Shown here: positions 9,001 to 18,226 of the stretch, piece after piece | Position numbering within the stretch: the first letter of the stretch is position 1 | How the letters are laid out: each line of letters opens with the position of its first letter | The notes under the pieces: generated by a model | The model's database searches: none | What the model was told of the DNA's origin: nothing | What the model saw: only the letters and a program-made list of their open reading frames with translations | NCBI RefSeq assembly: GCF_024730785.1 | Contig: NZ_CP102830.1 | Location: 3,441,001 to 3,505,000, forward strand | Source of the DNA: Pseudomonas sp. LS44 | GTDB taxonomy: Bacteria > Pseudomonadota > Gammaproteobacteria > Pseudomonadales > Pseudomonadaceae | Reading direction: 5' to 3' | DNA length: 64,000 nucleotides | Translations under genes and position numbers: made by a program

Positions 9001-9028
9001 AAAAAAGCCCGGTCGAGCCGGGCTTTTC
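9001..9028. terminator. Bidirectional terminator
   Basis: The hairpin AGCCCGG / CCGGGCT has a 5-base loop, six A bases on the left and TTTT on the right. It lies between the 68-residue protein gene and the convergent yajG-like gene. Confidence 0.8.
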
Positions 9029-9059
9029 CGTTAATTCGCGATGAGTTATCCGCGCGGCC

Positions 9060-9644
9060 TCACTGACCGAGCATCTGGCCAATAGTCGGGTCTTTGAACG
9101 CCCGAGTCATGGCATCGCTGAGCACATCGCCGACCAGCTTGGTGTTGGTCTGCTCATTCGGCGCGGTACCGAAGCGCTGATTCAGCGAAGCGCCGTAACG
9201 GCCACTGTAGCGACGGCTAGCGTTCTGCACATCGGCGCGGAACGAGGCACTGATGTTCGCCTCGGTGACGTACATGCCTTCTTTCGGCGACTGATACTTC
9301 AGCTCGGCCAAGGTCAGGGTCAGCTGCGGCGCGTTATAAGCGTTCGGCGTCGGCGTGTAGCCGAGCAAACGCACCGCGGCCTCGGCCTGGGCCTGCAGCT
9401 TGGGGACGATATCGGCGCTGGTGACGGTGATCGCGCTGGTTTCCGCATACAAACCACCGCGGGTACCCAGCGACGGCGAAGGACGACCATCAACCACCCG
9501 CACCACCACTGGCTGACCTTGACCGACCGCGGTCAGGGAGCTGGTCAGCTTGGGCTGCGGGCTGAGTTGTTGCGGGCTGAGGGCACAACCGCCCAGGGTC
9601 AGGCCGGTGACAGCGATCAAACCAAACAACAAACGATGCAACAT
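9060..9644 (-). CDS. yajG: YajG family lipoprotein
   Basis: This outer-membrane-type lipoprotein has a signal peptide ending at TLGGC (Cys20) and about 175 mature residues. The body contains VVRVVDGRPSPSLGTRGG and LVGDVLSDAMTRAF, matching the YajG family. YajG's function is not settled. The ATG at 9644 was preferred over one two codons upstream, because GGAGAG lies only 2 bases from the latter and 8 from the former. Asp or Ala after Cys decides sorting; here Ala-Leu suggests transfer to the outer membrane by Lol. Confidence 0.8.
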   Translation of the reverse strand: MLHRLLFGLIAVTGLTLGGCALSPQQLSPQPKLTSSLTAVGQGQPVVVRVVDGRPSPSLGTRGGLYAETSAITVTSADIVPKLQAQAEAAVRLLGYTPTPNAYNAPQLTLTLAELKYQSPKEGMYVTEANISASFRADVQNASRRYSGRYGASLNQRFGTAPNEQTNTKLVGDVLSDAMTRAFKDPTIGQMLGQ

Positions 9645-9818
9645 GCTCATCTCTCCAAAAGGAAATCGGGCTAAAAAACCGGCGGGCAGTATACCCAGCG
9701 CTGCAAACGTCTAACAGCGCCGAACATTTCGACCCGGCGGCGACGTAGCGGTTCCTGTCATACGGGCGTCACGCGGCCATGGGATAAAGCCGGCATCGCC
9801 ACTACCAGAGACCGCGCC

Positions 9819-10052
9819 ATGAATCTGCTCAGCCTGTTGTCTTTCTGGCCAAGCCCATGGCGCCATTACGCCTTGCTCGATGCACAAGGCATCTGCCGCG
9901 CGCTGCGCCACGCGCGCATGGCCCCGCAAGGCGCTGGCTGGGTTGAAGTCAATGAATCACGCCTCTCCTGGCTGCACCAGCCCCTGCCCGCCAGCGCCCA
10001 CCGCCGCCCGCAAATCGCCCAGAGCCCGCGCCGTTTGCCGCGGGCAGCCTGA
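9819..10052 (+). CDS. Small conserved Pseudomonas protein
   Basis: This 77-residue basic protein begins MNLLSLLSFWPSPWRHYALL and has a proline/arginine-rich tail. I recall similar short proteins next to Pseudomonas housekeeping genes, but no function is known. No good SD is visible, only weak purines before the ATG. It stands alone before a 454-base non-coding stretch. Confidence 0.55.
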   Translation: MNLLSLLSFWPSPWRHYALLDAQGICRALRHARMAPQGAGWVEVNESRLSWLHQPLPASAHRRPQIAQSPRRLPRAA

Positions 10053-10506
10053 GCCGCGGCAAAGAAAAGTCAGCGTAAACGCCCAACTTTGCCGATTTCA
10101 CCGTTATAATCGCGCCCCGATTATAAGGACGTCTCCTGATCGGGCCCCGCACTTATTCTGACGCGTTCAGCATCAGCCGCTTCGCCCACAGTAGAGCCGC
10201 CCACTTCGTGCTGCCCCACACGGTTGCCGACTGCCTTCACCCCTTGGCGCACAACGCCGCACGGGTGCCGACAGCGCACCGCACGCGCACGATCTTTGAG
10301 GTTCACGACTCCAAAAGAGCGTGAAAAAACGGGTTATCAACTTCACAAGAGTGTGGCGACAGATGAATAGTTTTGCGGCTGACCAGTGCACCCTTAACGA
10401 TCCCCCTTCCTGCTCTCGACACTTCCGGCCTTCACATACCCTGCGCTGAACATCGCGCGCAGGCATATGTCGTCAATCTAGTGCTGTAGATCTTGGAGAA
10501 GCGTTA
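10053..10506. other. 454-base non-coding leader region upstream of mqo
   Basis: No convincing gene is found. The region holds a perfect 9-bp inverted repeat (10104-10126, listed separately), a moderately AT-rich stretch at 10311-10380 and the mqo ribosome-binding site GGAG (10496-10499). Short reading frames here lack coding character. It may hold the mqo promoter or promoters. Confidence 0.5.
10104..10126. promoter_or_regulatory. Perfect inverted repeat overlapping a TATAAT box
   Basis: TTATAATCG (10104-10112) and CGATTATAA (10118-10126) form a perfect 9-bp dyad around a 5-base spacer. The left arm contains TATAAT (10105-10110), a consensus -10 box, so the dyad could be an operator. No clear -35 box is seen at 17 bases. 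It might also be a weak hairpin after the preceding small gene. Confidence 0.4.
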
Positions 10507-12021
10507 ATGGCGCAGAACGAAATTGAAACCGTGGACGCGTTGCTGGTAGGCGCTGGCATCATGAGTGCCACCCTGGCCGTGCTGCTGAAAGAGCTCGACC
10601 CCGGCATCAAACTTGAAATCGTCGAGTTGCAGGAGTCCGGAGCGATCGAAAGCTCCAACCCCTGGAACAACGCCGGCACCGGCCACGCCGGCCTGTGCGA
10701 GCTGAACTACACGGCGGAAGCGGCTGACGGCTCGGTCGACATCAAGAAAGCCGTGAACATCAACACCCAGTTCGAGGTGTCGAAACAGTTCTGGGCCTAT
10801 CTGATCGCCAAAGGTGCCTTCACCTCGCCGCGCGAATTCATCAACCCGATCCCGCACCTGAGCTTCGTGCGTGGCGCCAAGGGTGTGAACTTCCTCAAGA
10901 ACCGTTTCGCCGCGATGAGCAAGCACCATGCTTTCGCCGAGATGGAATACAGCGAAGACCGCGCCACCATGACCGAGTGGATGCCGCTGATGATGGCCAA
11001 CCGGCCGGCCGACGAGCCCATCGCCGCGACTCGCGTGCTGGGCGGCACCGACGTCAACTTCGGCGCACTGACCAGCCAACTGCTCGGTTACCTGAACAAG
11101 CAGACCGCTTCCGAGGTCAAGTGCAACCAGAAAGTAACCGGCCTGCAACGCACCGCTAACGGCTGGCGCGTCGAAATCAAAGACACCCAGAGCGGCCAGG
11201 CTCGCGAAGTCAACGCGCGCTTCGTGTTCCTCGGCGCTGGCGGTGGTGCTCTGCCGTTGCTGCAGATGTCCGGCATCCCGGAAAGCAAAGGCTTCGGTGG
11301 TTTCCCAGTGAGCGGCCAATGGCTGCGCTGCGACAACCAGGAAGTGGTCAAACAGCATCAGGCCAAGGTCTACAGCCAGGCCGAAGTCGGCGCCCCGCCG
11401 ATGTCGGTTCCGCACCTCGACACGCGCGTCGTCGACGGCAAGACCTCCCTGCTGTTCGGCCCGTATGCCGGGTTCAGCACCAAGTTCCTCAAACACGGCT
11501 CGTTCCTCGACCTGCCGCTGTCGGTGCGGCCGAGCAACCTCGGCCCGATGCTGGCCGTGGCGCGCGACAACATGGACCTGACCCGCTACCTGATCAAGGA
11601 AGTGATGCAGTCCCAGGAACAGCGTCTGGACGCCCTGCGCAAGTTCTACCCGGATGCCAAGACCGAGGACTGGCGCCTGGAGATTGCTGGCCAGCGCGTG
11701 CAGATCATCAAGAAAGACCCGAAAAAAGGCGGCATCCTGCAGTTCGGTACCGAGTTGGTCGCGGCTGAAGACGGCTCCATCGCCGCCCTGCTCGGCGCCT
11801 CGCCGGGCGCGTCGGTGACCGTGTCGATCATGCTCGAGCTGATCGAGCGCTGCTTCGCCGGCAAGGCCCGTGACGAGTGGGTCGGCAAACTGGCGGAAAT
11901 CTTCCCGGCGCGGGAAAAAACCCTGGAAAGCGATGCCGAGCTGTACCGCAAGGTCAGCGAGCACAGCGATCAACTGCTGCAGTTGGCCAACAAGAGCTCG
12001 GTTGCTGCAGCCAGCGTCTGA
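10507..12021 (+). CDS. mqo: Malate:quinone oxidoreductase
   Basis: This FAD-dependent peripheral membrane enzyme oxidises malate to oxaloacetate and passes electrons to the quinone pool, replacing or complementing NAD-malate dehydrogenase in the TCA cycle. The 504 residues match the family length. The dinucleotide motif [13 protein letters not shown] is near residues 12-24, and [19 protein letters not shown] is the conserved MQO signature. The start has GGAG at 8 bases. A strong terminator follows. In P. aeruginosa the mqoB gene occupies the corresponding position (recollection). Confidence 0.96.
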   Translation: MAQNEIETVDALLVGAGIMSATLAVLLKELDPGIKLEIVELQESGAIESSNPWNNAGTGHAGLCELNYTAEAADGSVDIKKAVNINTQFEVSKQFWAYLIAKGAFTSPREFINPIPHLSFVRGAKGVNFLKNRFAAMSKHHAFAEMEYSEDRATMTEWMPLMMANRPADEPIAATRVLGGTDVNFGALTSQLLGYLNKQTASEVKCNQKVTGLQRTANGWRVEIKDTQSGQAREVNARFVFLGAGGGALPLLQMSGIPESKGFGGFPVSGQWLRCDNQEVVKQHQAKVYSQAEVGAPPMSVPHLDTRVVDGKTSLLFGPYAGFSTKFLKHGSFLDLPLSVRPSNLGPMLAVARDNMDLTRYLIKEVMQSQEQRLDALRKFYPDAKTEDWRLEIAGQRVQIIKKDPKKGGILQFGTELVAAEDGSIAALLGASPGASVTVSIMLELIERCFAGKARDEWVGKLAEIFPAREKTLESDAELYRKVSEHSDQLLQLANKSSVAAASV

Positions 12022-12036
12022 CGCCTGCTGCGCCCT

Positions 12037-12067
12037 AAAAAAACCGCCCCTCTCGGGCGGTTTTTTT
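12037..12067. terminator. Bidirectional terminator after mqo
   Basis: The stem ACCGCCC / GGGCGGT is flanked by seven A bases and seven T bases, between mqo and the convergent VOC-family gene. Confidence 0.92.
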
Positions 12068-12098
12068 ATGCCCACTGGGATGGTGAGCCAACCGACTG

Positions 12099-12503
12099 TC
12101 ACTGCTCGCAGTTAATCATCCATGGCACGCCGAAGCGGTCGACCAGCATGCCGAAGCTTTTCGCCCAGAAGGTTTGCTGCAGCGGCATGGTTACCTGACC
12201 ACCGTCCGCCAGCGCATCGAACAACTGTTTCGCCTGTTCCGGGCTGGTAACGGCAATCGACAAGCTAAAACCGGCGAAATTGGTCGGGCCCTCATTCATG
12301 CCGTCCGAACACATGATCTGGTTGGCGCCGATCTGCAGATTGGCATGCATGATTTTTTCCGGATCGTTAGAGCCGTTGCTCTCGGCCTCCGGAGCCTCTT
12401 TGAAGCGCATCAGGTAGGAGGTTTTCGCGCCGATGGCTTTGCCGTAGAACGCCATCGCCTCTTCGCAGCGACCATTGAAGAATAGATACGGTTCGACTTG
12501 CAT
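12099..12503 (-). CDS. VOC family protein, PhnB/YdcE-like glyoxalase fold
   Basis: This 134-residue protein starts MQVEPYLFFNGRCEEAMAFY and contains IMHANLQIGANQIMCSD and PWMINCEQ, the pattern of the PhnB-like subgroup of the vicinal-oxygen-chelate fold. Most members of this subgroup are uncharacterised. The ATG at 12503 has GGGAG at 8 bases upstream; the longer ORF start has none. It is separated from the preceding PA4642-like gene by a hairpin, so it is probably expressed on its own. Confidence 0.8.
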   Translation of the reverse strand: MQVEPYLFFNGRCEEAMAFYGKAIGAKTSYLMRFKEAPEAESNGSNDPEKIMHANLQIGANQIMCSDGMNEGPTNFAGFSLSIAVTSPEQAKQLFDALADGGQVTMPLQQTFWAKSFGMLVDRFGVPWMINCEQ

Positions 12504-12552
12504 AACGAAGCTCCCAAAGTTGACGGGCACACCCGGTTTAGGAGCTGACAGC

Positions 12553-12583
12553 AAAAGCCCGCGATGTTCGCGGGCTTTTTTAC
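12553..12583. terminator. Terminator hairpin downstream of the PA4642-like gene
   Basis: The stem AGCCCGCGA / TCGCGGGCT has a 3-base loop. On the minus strand it is followed by four T bases, which would end the PA4642-like transcript; the plus-strand side has the longer T tract. Confidence 0.7.
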
Positions 12584-12595
12584 ATCGATTCTGAC

Positions 12596-12883
12596 TTAAC
12601 CGCGGGCGGCTTCGATCACTTCAATATAGGGCTCAGCCTGACGCTGGTCGCGGATCAGGGCGATGAAGTCATTGCCCTGGTCATCCTTGGCGCTCAGGTC
12701 GTAGCCAGCGGCCACGAAGAAGCCTACGAAACGCTCGAAGTCATCAACGCGCAGACCGCGATAGGCCTTGACCAGCTTGTGCAGCGACGGCGGCGTGGCA
12801 TCGCCCGGCTCCACCGCGAGGAACAGCTTGATCTGCTCGTCGCCGACCTCTTCGCCAATCACCTGTTTCTTGTCTTTGCGCAT
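12596..12883 (-). CDS. PA4642 family protein
   Basis: This 95-residue protein begins MRKDKKQVIGEEVGDEQIKL and includes VDDFERFVGFFVAAGYDLSA. It matches the small conserved pseudomonad family named after PA4642, which also sits near mqoB in P. aeruginosa. It is mostly helical, acidic and soluble. GGGAG is 7 bases before the ATG. Function unknown. Confidence 0.82.
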   Translation of the reverse strand: MRKDKKQVIGEEVGDEQIKLFLAVEPGDATPPSLHKLVKAYRGLRVDDFERFVGFFVAAGYDLSAKDDQGNDFIALIRDQRQAEPYIEVIEAARG

Positions 12884-13227
12884 CGCTCACTCCCACCCAC
12901 TGACCGGATAACTTCGGGCGCGCAGTTTACCCCCACGCCGCAGCGCGGCTCAACGCGCGCGCTGCACGCCGGTATGCAGGTCGGCCCAGACATGGCCGTT
13001 GGGAGCTGAGGAACCGGCAATACGTACGCGGTATTGGGTCGGCGGATAGTTCAGGCTGAGCATCCGGGTCTTGGGGGCGTAGCTGGGTTTCTTCAGGCTT
13101 TCGCCCCCGGGCAAATCAGCCAGACACCCTAGCACGCGGGTTTAGCCCACCAACAAGCCGACCAGAGTCGAGGCCACGGGCCAGGCTCCGCCGCCTATAC
13201 TGCCGGCAATTGTCTGGGGGAAGGACT
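12884..13227. other. 344-base spacer, possibly holding a gene remnant
   Basis: Apart from the weak minus-strand frame listed separately (12950-13063), only the SD of the SulP gene (GGGGGAAGGA at 13216-13225) is recognisable. Confidence 0.5.
12950..13063 (-). CDS. Possible small protein or gene remnant
   Basis: An open frame encodes MLSLNYPPTQYRVRI followed by SSAPNGHVWADLHTG, which reads like real protein sequence. It has no ribosome-binding site and only 37 residues from its ATG; the frame extends upstream to a GTG at 13135. It may be a short conserved gene or the decayed 3' end of one. Low confidence. Confidence 0.3.
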   Translation of the reverse strand: MLSLNYPPTQYRVRIAGSSAPNGHVWADLHTGVQRAR

Positions 13228-14976
13228 ATGACTTTGCCACCGCTGTTCGCCGCCTGGCGCCAGGTGCTGCGCGCCGGTTATGGCTGGAGCGCCCTGCGCG
13301 GCGATATCAGTGCCGGCCTTACCGTCGGCATCATCGCCATTCCCCTGGCCATGGCCCTGGCGATCGCCGTCGGAGTGGCGCCGCAGCATGGCCTGTACAC
13401 GGTGCTGATCGCCGCCCCGCTGATCGCCCTGACCGGCGGCTCGCGCTTCAACGTCAGCGGCCCGACTGCCGCGTTCGTGGTGATCCTGCTGCCGATCACC
13501 CAGCAGTTCGGCCTCGGTGGCCTGCTGCTGTGCACCATGCTGGCCGGGCTGATCCTCATCAGCCTCGGCCTGCTGCGCGCCGGCAAGCTGATCCAGTTCA
13601 TTCCCTATCCGGTGACGCTGGGCTTTACCGCCGGCATCGGCATCGTCATCGCCACTCTGCAGCTCAAGGACCTGCTCGGCCTGCAGCCGGGCGGCCAGCC
13701 GCAGAACTATGTGGAGCAGTTGCAGGCGTTGGCGCTGGCTCTGCCCAGTGCCCATGCCGGCGATGCCCTGGTGGCGCTGGTCTGCCTGGCGGTGCTAATC
13801 CTCTGGCCGCGCTGGGTGCCCAAGGTGCCAGGGCACCTGGTCGCCCTCGCGGTCGGCGCGCTGTTCGGCCTGCTGCTGGAACGCATCGGCCTGCCGGTGG
13901 CGACTCTCGGCGAACGCTTCAGCTACAGCCTCGACGGCGTGACCCACGCCGGCATCCCGCCCTTCCTGCCGAGCCTGGCCTGGCCCTGGCAGCTGCCCGA
14001 CGCTAACGGCCAGCCGCTACGCCTGTCCTTCGAGCTGTTTCGCCAACTGCTCTCCCCGGCCTTCGCCATTGCCATACTCGGCGCGATTGAATCACTGCTG
14101 TGCGCCGTGGTTGCCGACGGAATGACCGGCAGCAAACACGATCCGAACGCCGAACTGCTCGGCCAAGGCCTGGGCAATCTGGCCGCCCCGCTGTTCGGCG
14201 GCATCACCGCCACGGCCGCCATCGCCCGCAGCGCCGCGAACATCCGCGCCGGCGCCTGTTCGCCGCTGGCGGCGATCATCCATGCCGGCGTGGTGCTGGT
14301 GGCGATTCTGCTGCTCGCGCCGCTGTTCAGCTATCTGCCGATGGCCGCGCTGGCGGCCCTGCTGCTGATGGTGGCGTGGAACATGAGCGAGGCCCGCCAT
14401 GTCGCTCACACCCTGCGCATCGCTCCACGCAACGACGTGCTGGTGCTGCTGACCTGTCTGTCGCTCACCGTGCTGTTCGACATGGTCATGGCGGTGGGCG
14501 TCGGCCTACTGCTGGCGGCCGGCCTGTTCATCAAGCGCATCAGCGACCTGACCGATACCGCCGAATTGCCCAAGCGCCTGTACCGGGAGCTCCACGACCT
14601 GCCCGCGCATGTGCAGGCCTATGCGATCCGCGGCCCGCTGTTCTTCGGCGCCGCGGAAAAGGCACTGAGCGTGCTGCGCCGCTTCAATCCGGAGGTACGG
14701 GTCGTGGTGGTGGAGATGAGCGCGGTGCCGCTGCTGGACATGACCGCCCTGGCGGCGCTGGATAACGTGTTGCGCGATTACCGCCAACAGGGCATCGGCC
14801 TGATTCTGGTCGGCACCACCGCGCAGGTGCGCCTGAAGTTGCGGCGCGCCGGGGTGCAGCGCGCCGACGGCCTGCTGGCCTTCGTCCGCAACCTGCAACA
14901 AGCGCGCGAGAAGGCCTTGCAATGGTTGAACCCGGAACCGGCTCAGGCGAACAGCGAACGCATCCAGGCCAAGTAG
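13228..14976 (+). CDS. SulP family inorganic anion transporter with STAS domain
   Basis: This 582-residue inner-membrane transporter has an N-terminal sulfate-permease domain of many hydrophobic helices (GLTVGIIAIPLAMALAIAVG near residue 36) and a C-terminal STAS domain (about 440-560), with VVEMSAVPLLDMTALAAL near 491. Members move sulfate, bicarbonate, dicarboxylates or other anions, and the substrate cannot be read from sequence. The ATG at 13228 has a strong SD (GGGGGAAGGA). The 3' end overlaps the convergent cupin gene by 34 bases. There is no carbonic anhydrase fusion, unlike some SulP relatives. Confidence 0.9.
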   Translation: MTLPPLFAAWRQVLRAGYGWSALRGDISAGLTVGIIAIPLAMALAIAVGVAPQHGLYTVLIAAPLIALTGGSRFNVSGPTAAFVVILLPITQQFGLGGLLLCTMLAGLILISLGLLRAGKLIQFIPYPVTLGFTAGIGIVIATLQLKDLLGLQPGGQPQNYVEQLQALALALPSAHAGDALVALVCLAVLILWPRWVPKVPGHLVALAVGALFGLLLERIGLPVATLGERFSYSLDGVTHAGIPPFLPSLAWPWQLPDANGQPLRLSFELFRQLLSPAFAIAILGAIESLLCAVVADGMTGSKHDPNAELLGQGLGNLAAPLFGGITATAAIARSAANIRAGACSPLAAIIHAGVVLVAILLLAPLFSYLPMAALAALLLMVAWNMSEARHVAHTLRIAPRNDVLVLLTCLSLTVLFDMVMAVGVGLLLAAGLFIKRISDLTDTAELPKRLYRELHDLPAHVQAYAIRGPLFFGAAEKALSVLRRFNPEVRVVVVEMSAVPLLDMTALAALDNVLRDYRQQGIGLILVGTTAQVRLKLRRAGVQRADGLLAFVRNLQQAREKALQWLNPEPAQANSERIQAK

Positions 14977-15416
14977 GCCGGGGCGCCGGCCTCACCTTCG
15001 CGCGGCGCCCAAGGGGCCAGTTCGCCATCACCCACCGGACGGTAGGGGCCGGCCTTGCACTCGAACATCAGAGTGTCAGGCTCCAGCACCACCAAGCTGT
15101 GGAATACCCCAGGCGGTAGGTCGACGCCGACGCAATCGCCGCCGGCGACCAATTCGCGTTGCTCCAGCAGCTCGCCGTCAACGCTGAAAATCAGCAAACC
15201 CAGCCGACCCTTTAGCACCAGCAGGGTTTCCGCCTTGTCGGCGCTCAGGTGGCGATGCGGCGGGATGTAGGTATTGGGCTGCAAGCCAACCGCCAGACGG
15301 TGGCAAGGCTCTTCCATGGCGTGAAAATTATGGTGCTGGCGGCCGCGCGGGTTGGCCGCAGCTAGATCCGCCAGCTCACCGAACAAGGCTTGATCGAGAA
15401 AACGTGGGCTGCTCAT
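14943..15416 (-). CDS. wbuC: WbuC family cupin-fold metalloprotein
   Basis: This 157-residue cupin has the metal-binding pattern PPHRHLSADKAETLLVLKG (two His and a Glu) and GVFHSLVVLEPDTLMFECK, as in WbuC. WbuC genes are usually found in O-antigen clusters; here it lies 4 bases after hpt and is probably translationally coupled with it. The start MSSPRFLDQALF was chosen because the upstream part of the ORF is the shadow of hpt. Its 3' end overlaps the convergent SulP gene. The substrate is unknown. Confidence 0.8.
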   Translation of the reverse strand: MSSPRFLDQALFGELADLAAANPRGRQHHNFHAMEEPCHRLAVGLQPNTYIPPHRHLSADKAETLLVLKGRLGLLIFSVDGELLEQRELVAGGDCVGVDLPPGVFHSLVVLEPDTLMFECKAGPYRPVGDGELAPWAPREGEAGAPAYLAWMRSLFA

Positions 15417-15420
15417 CGGT

Positions 15421-15978
15421 TTACAGTCCCTTGACCGCATAGATGCCCGGCGCATTGCGCCAGTAGCCCTTGTAATCCATGCCGTAGCCGAAGAGGTAGC
15501 GGTCGACACACGACAAGCCGACGTAATCGGCCTGCATGTCCGGACGCGCTTTACGGTCATGATCCTTGTCGATCAGCACGGCGATATGCACGTTGCTTGC
15601 CCCAGCATGTCGGCAGAAGTCGACGATGGCACCGAGCGTGTAACCCTCATCGAGAATGTCGTCGATGATCAGCACGTCGCGGTCGATGAAGGAAATTTCC
15701 GGCTTGGCCTTCCAGAACAGCTCACCGCCGGTGGTTTCGCTGCGATAGCGCGTGGCGTGCAGATAGGACAGCTCGAGCGGGAAGTTGAGCTTGGGCAATA
15801 GTTTGCCGGCGAAGATCAGCCCGCCATTCATCACGCAGAACACCACCGGGTTGCGCTCGGCCAGCTGCGCGTTGACGGCTTCGGCGACCTGGTCGATGGC
15901 GGCCTCCACTTCGGCTTCGGGGTACAGGCAGTCGGCTTCCGCCATCACCTGGCGAATGTGGGCGAGATCAACGGACAT
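15421..15978 (-). CDS. hpt: Hypoxanthine-guanine phosphoribosyltransferase
   Basis: This purine-salvage enzyme transfers the phosphoribosyl group of PRPP to hypoxanthine or guanine. It has 185 residues. The PRPP loop is VLIIDDILDEGYTLGAI, with the two acidic residues typical of type I PRTases, followed by the C-terminal GYGMDYKGYWRN. GAGGAAA precedes the ATG at 15978; the longer ORF start is not supported. The order hpt near upp and uraA groups nucleobase salvage, with hpt divergent from upp. Confidence 0.92.
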   Translation of the reverse strand: MSVDLAHIRQVMAEADCLYPEAEVEAAIDQVAEAVNAQLAERNPVVFCVMNGGLIFAGKLLPKLNFPLELSYLHATRYRSETTGGELFWKAKPEISFIDRDVLIIDDILDEGYTLGAIVDFCRHAGASNVHIAVLIDKDHDRKARPDMQADYVGLSCVDRYLFGYGMDYKGYWRNAPGIYAVKGL

Positions 15979-16249
15979 GGGAATTTCCTCGGTTTCAGCT
16001 GGAGCGGAGCGGTCGGCGTCCAGGGAAGTTGATCGGGGCGTCAAGATAAAAGCCGGCAAAGGTACTCATCCGCTGACTGCCGAGCAACCCTCTGCAGACC
16101 AACGTCGACCATACTCTGAGCAACCGAACGGCGGACTCCTGCCCATAGAGCCAAGAAATTTCGCTGACCATGCGGTCATGCCCTTAACTGGCATAGCCAA
16201 TGCTTTACTCTAACGCACTTTTTTTGCGAGCCCGCCGGAGACCTTTGCC

Positions 16250-16888
16250 ATGCCCATCCGTGAGATCCGCCACCCGCTGATCCGCCACAAGCTCGGCCTG
16301 ATGCGCCGCGCCGACATCAGCACGAAAAACTTCCGCGAACTGGCCCAGGAAGTGGGCGCGCTGCTCACTTATGAAGCCACCCAGGATCTGCCTCTGGAAA
16401 ACTACGAGGTCAAGGGTTGGTGCGGCACCGTGACCGTGGAGAAAATCGCCGGCAAGAAGATCACCGTGGTGCCGATCCTACGCGCCGGCATCGGCATGCT
16501 CGACGGCGTGCTCAGCCTGATTCCCGGCGCCAAGGTCAGCGCCGTCGGCGTTGCGCGCAACGAGGAGACCCTCGAAGCGCACACCTATCTGGAAAAACTC
16601 GCACCGGAGATCGACGAACGCCTGGCATTGATCATCGACCCGATGCTCGCCACCGGCGGCTCGCTGGTCGCCACCATCGACCTGTTGAAGAAAGCCGGCT
16701 GCAAGGAAATCCGTGCCATGGTGCTGGTCGCCGCGCCAGAGGGCATCCGCGCCGTCGCCAATTCGCACCCGGACGTGACCATCTTCACCGCTTCGATCGA
16801 TGAGCGCCTCAACGAACACGGCTACATCATTCCCGGCCTCGGCGATGCGGGTGACAAGATTTTCGGCACCAAGCAGAAGGACGCCTGA
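16250..16888 (+). CDS. upp: Uracil phosphoribosyltransferase
   Basis: This enzyme makes UMP from uracil and PRPP. It has 212 residues, the usual length. It begins [20 protein letters not shown] and includes the PRPP-binding [18 protein letters not shown] and the C-terminal [17 protein letters not shown], which are family signatures. GGAG is present 10 bases before the ATG. It is the first gene of the upp-uraA operon, with the permease gene starting 3 bases after its stop. Confidence 0.97.
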   Translation: MPIREIRHPLIRHKLGLMRRADISTKNFRELAQEVGALLTYEATQDLPLENYEVKGWCGTVTVEKIAGKKITVVPILRAGIGMLDGVLSLIPGAKVSAVGVARNEETLEAHTYLEKLAPEIDERLALIIDPMLATGGSLVATIDLLKKAGCKEIRAMVLVAAPEGIRAVANSHPDVTIFTASIDERLNEHGYIIPGLGDAGDKIFGTKQKDA

Positions 16889-16891
16889 TTG

Positions 16892-18169
16892 ATGAGCAGT
16901 GAATTCAACGATCCTCTCTGGCGCCAGGTGATTTCCGGCGCGCAGATGCTCTTCGTCGCTTTTGGCGCGCTGGTGCTGATGCCGCTGATTACCGGCCTCG
17001 ATCCCAACGTCGCGCTGTTCACCGCCGGCTTTGGCACCTTGCTGTTCCAAATCGTCACCGGCCGCCAGGTTCCGGTGTTTCTGGCCTCCAGCTTCGCCTT
17101 CATCACCCCGATCATCCTCGCCAAGGGCCAGTTCGGCCTGGCCGCGACCATGGGCGGCGTGGTCGCCGCGGGCTTCGTCTACACCTTTCTCGGCCTCGCC
17201 GTGAAGATCAAAGGCACCGGTTTCATCGACCGCTTGCTGCCGCCGGTGGTGATCGGTCCGGTGATCATTTCCATCGGCCTAGCCATGGCGCCGATCGCCG
17301 CCAACATGGCGATGGGCAAAGCTGGCGACGGCAGCGAGCTGATTCCCTATCGCACCGCGCTGCTGATCTCCATGCCAGCGCTGCTCGTCACGCTGATCGT
17401 CGCGGTATTCGGCAAAGGCTTCTTCCGCCTGGTGCCGATCATTTCCGGCGTGCTGCTCGGCTTTGCCCTGTCGTTCTATTTCGGCGTGGTCGATGTTGCC
17501 AAGATTGCCGCCGCGCCATGGCTGGAACTACCGAAATTCACCGCGCCGGAATTCAACTGGCAAGCGATTCTGTTCATCGTCCCGGTCGCTTTGGCGCCGG
17601 CCATCGAACACATCGGCGGAGTAATCGCGGTGGGCAGCGTGACCGGCCGTGACTACCTGAAAAAACCCGGCCTGCACCGCACCCTGCTCGGCGACGGCCT
17701 GGCTACTTCGGCCGCCGGCCTGTTCGGCGGCCCGCCGAACACCACCTATGCCGAAGTCACCGGCGCGGTGATGCTGACCAAGAACTACAACCCGAAAATC
17801 ATGACCTGGGCGGCCTGCTTCGCCATCGGCCTGGCCTTCGTCGGCAAGTTCGGCGCCATTTTGCAGAGCATTCCGGTGCCGGTGATGGGCGGCATCCTCT
17901 GCCTGCTGTTCGGTTCCATCGCCGCGGTGGGGATGAACACCATGATCCGCCACCAGGTCGATCTGGCCGAGGCCCGCAATCTGGTGATCGTCTCGGTGAC
18001 CCTGGTGTTCGGCATCGGCGGCATGCTGATCGGTACCGGCACCGGCGCCGAGGATTTCGGTCTGAAAGGCATCGCCTTGTGCGCCGTAGTGGCTATCGGC
18101 CTCAATCTGCTGCTGCCCGGCCATGAGAATTGGAAGCACAAGGCGCCGACTGCACCGCCGGACCTCTGA
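16892..18169 (+). CDS. uraA: Uracil:H+ symporter (NCS2 family)
   Basis: This is a 425-residue inner-membrane permease with about 14 hydrophobic segments and the NCS2 pattern: APAIEHIGGVIAVGSVTGRD and GLFGGPPNTTYAEVTGAV. It imports uracil for the adjacent Upp. The ATG at 16892 has AGAAGGA upstream; an upstream TTG in frame is less likely. A strong terminator closes the operon. Confidence 0.94.
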   Translation: MSSEFNDPLWRQVISGAQMLFVAFGALVLMPLITGLDPNVALFTAGFGTLLFQIVTGRQVPVFLASSFAFITPIILAKGQFGLAATMGGVVAAGFVYTFLGLAVKIKGTGFIDRLLPPVVIGPVIISIGLAMAPIAANMAMGKAGDGSELIPYRTALLISMPALLVTLIVAVFGKGFFRLVPIISGVLLGFALSFYFGVVDVAKIAAAPWLELPKFTAPEFNWQAILFIVPVALAPAIEHIGGVIAVGSVTGRDYLKKPGLHRTLLGDGLATSAAGLFGGPPNTTYAEVTGAVMLTKNYNPKIMTWAACFAIGLAFVGKFGAILQSIPVPVMGGILCLLFGSIAAVGMNTMIRHQVDLAEARNLVIVSVTLVFGIGGMLIGTGTGAEDFGLKGIALCAVVAIGLNLLLPGHENWKHKAPTAPPDL

Positions 18170-18180
18170 CCCAGCTCCAC

Positions 18181-18207
18181 AAAAAGCCCCGCAATGCGGG
18201 GCTTTTT
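18181..18207. terminator. Bidirectional terminator after uraA
   Basis: AAAAAGCCCCGC pairs with GCGGGGCTTTTT around a 3-base loop, between uraA and the convergent MFS gene. Confidence 0.93.
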
Positions 18208-18226
18208 GTTCGTCTTAATCAGCCAT

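Noticed and set aside
10173..10466. Minus-strand ORF of 97 codons in the mqo leader
   Set aside because: Arg/Cys-rich composition, no ribosome-binding site and no recognisable domain; it looks like chance open frame in GC-rich non-coding DNA.
16060..16249. Search for a PurR- or PyrR-type operator or attenuator between hpt and upp
   Set aside because: No dyad matching a known operator and no terminator-antiterminator pair could be identified by eye; only the upp SD is evident.
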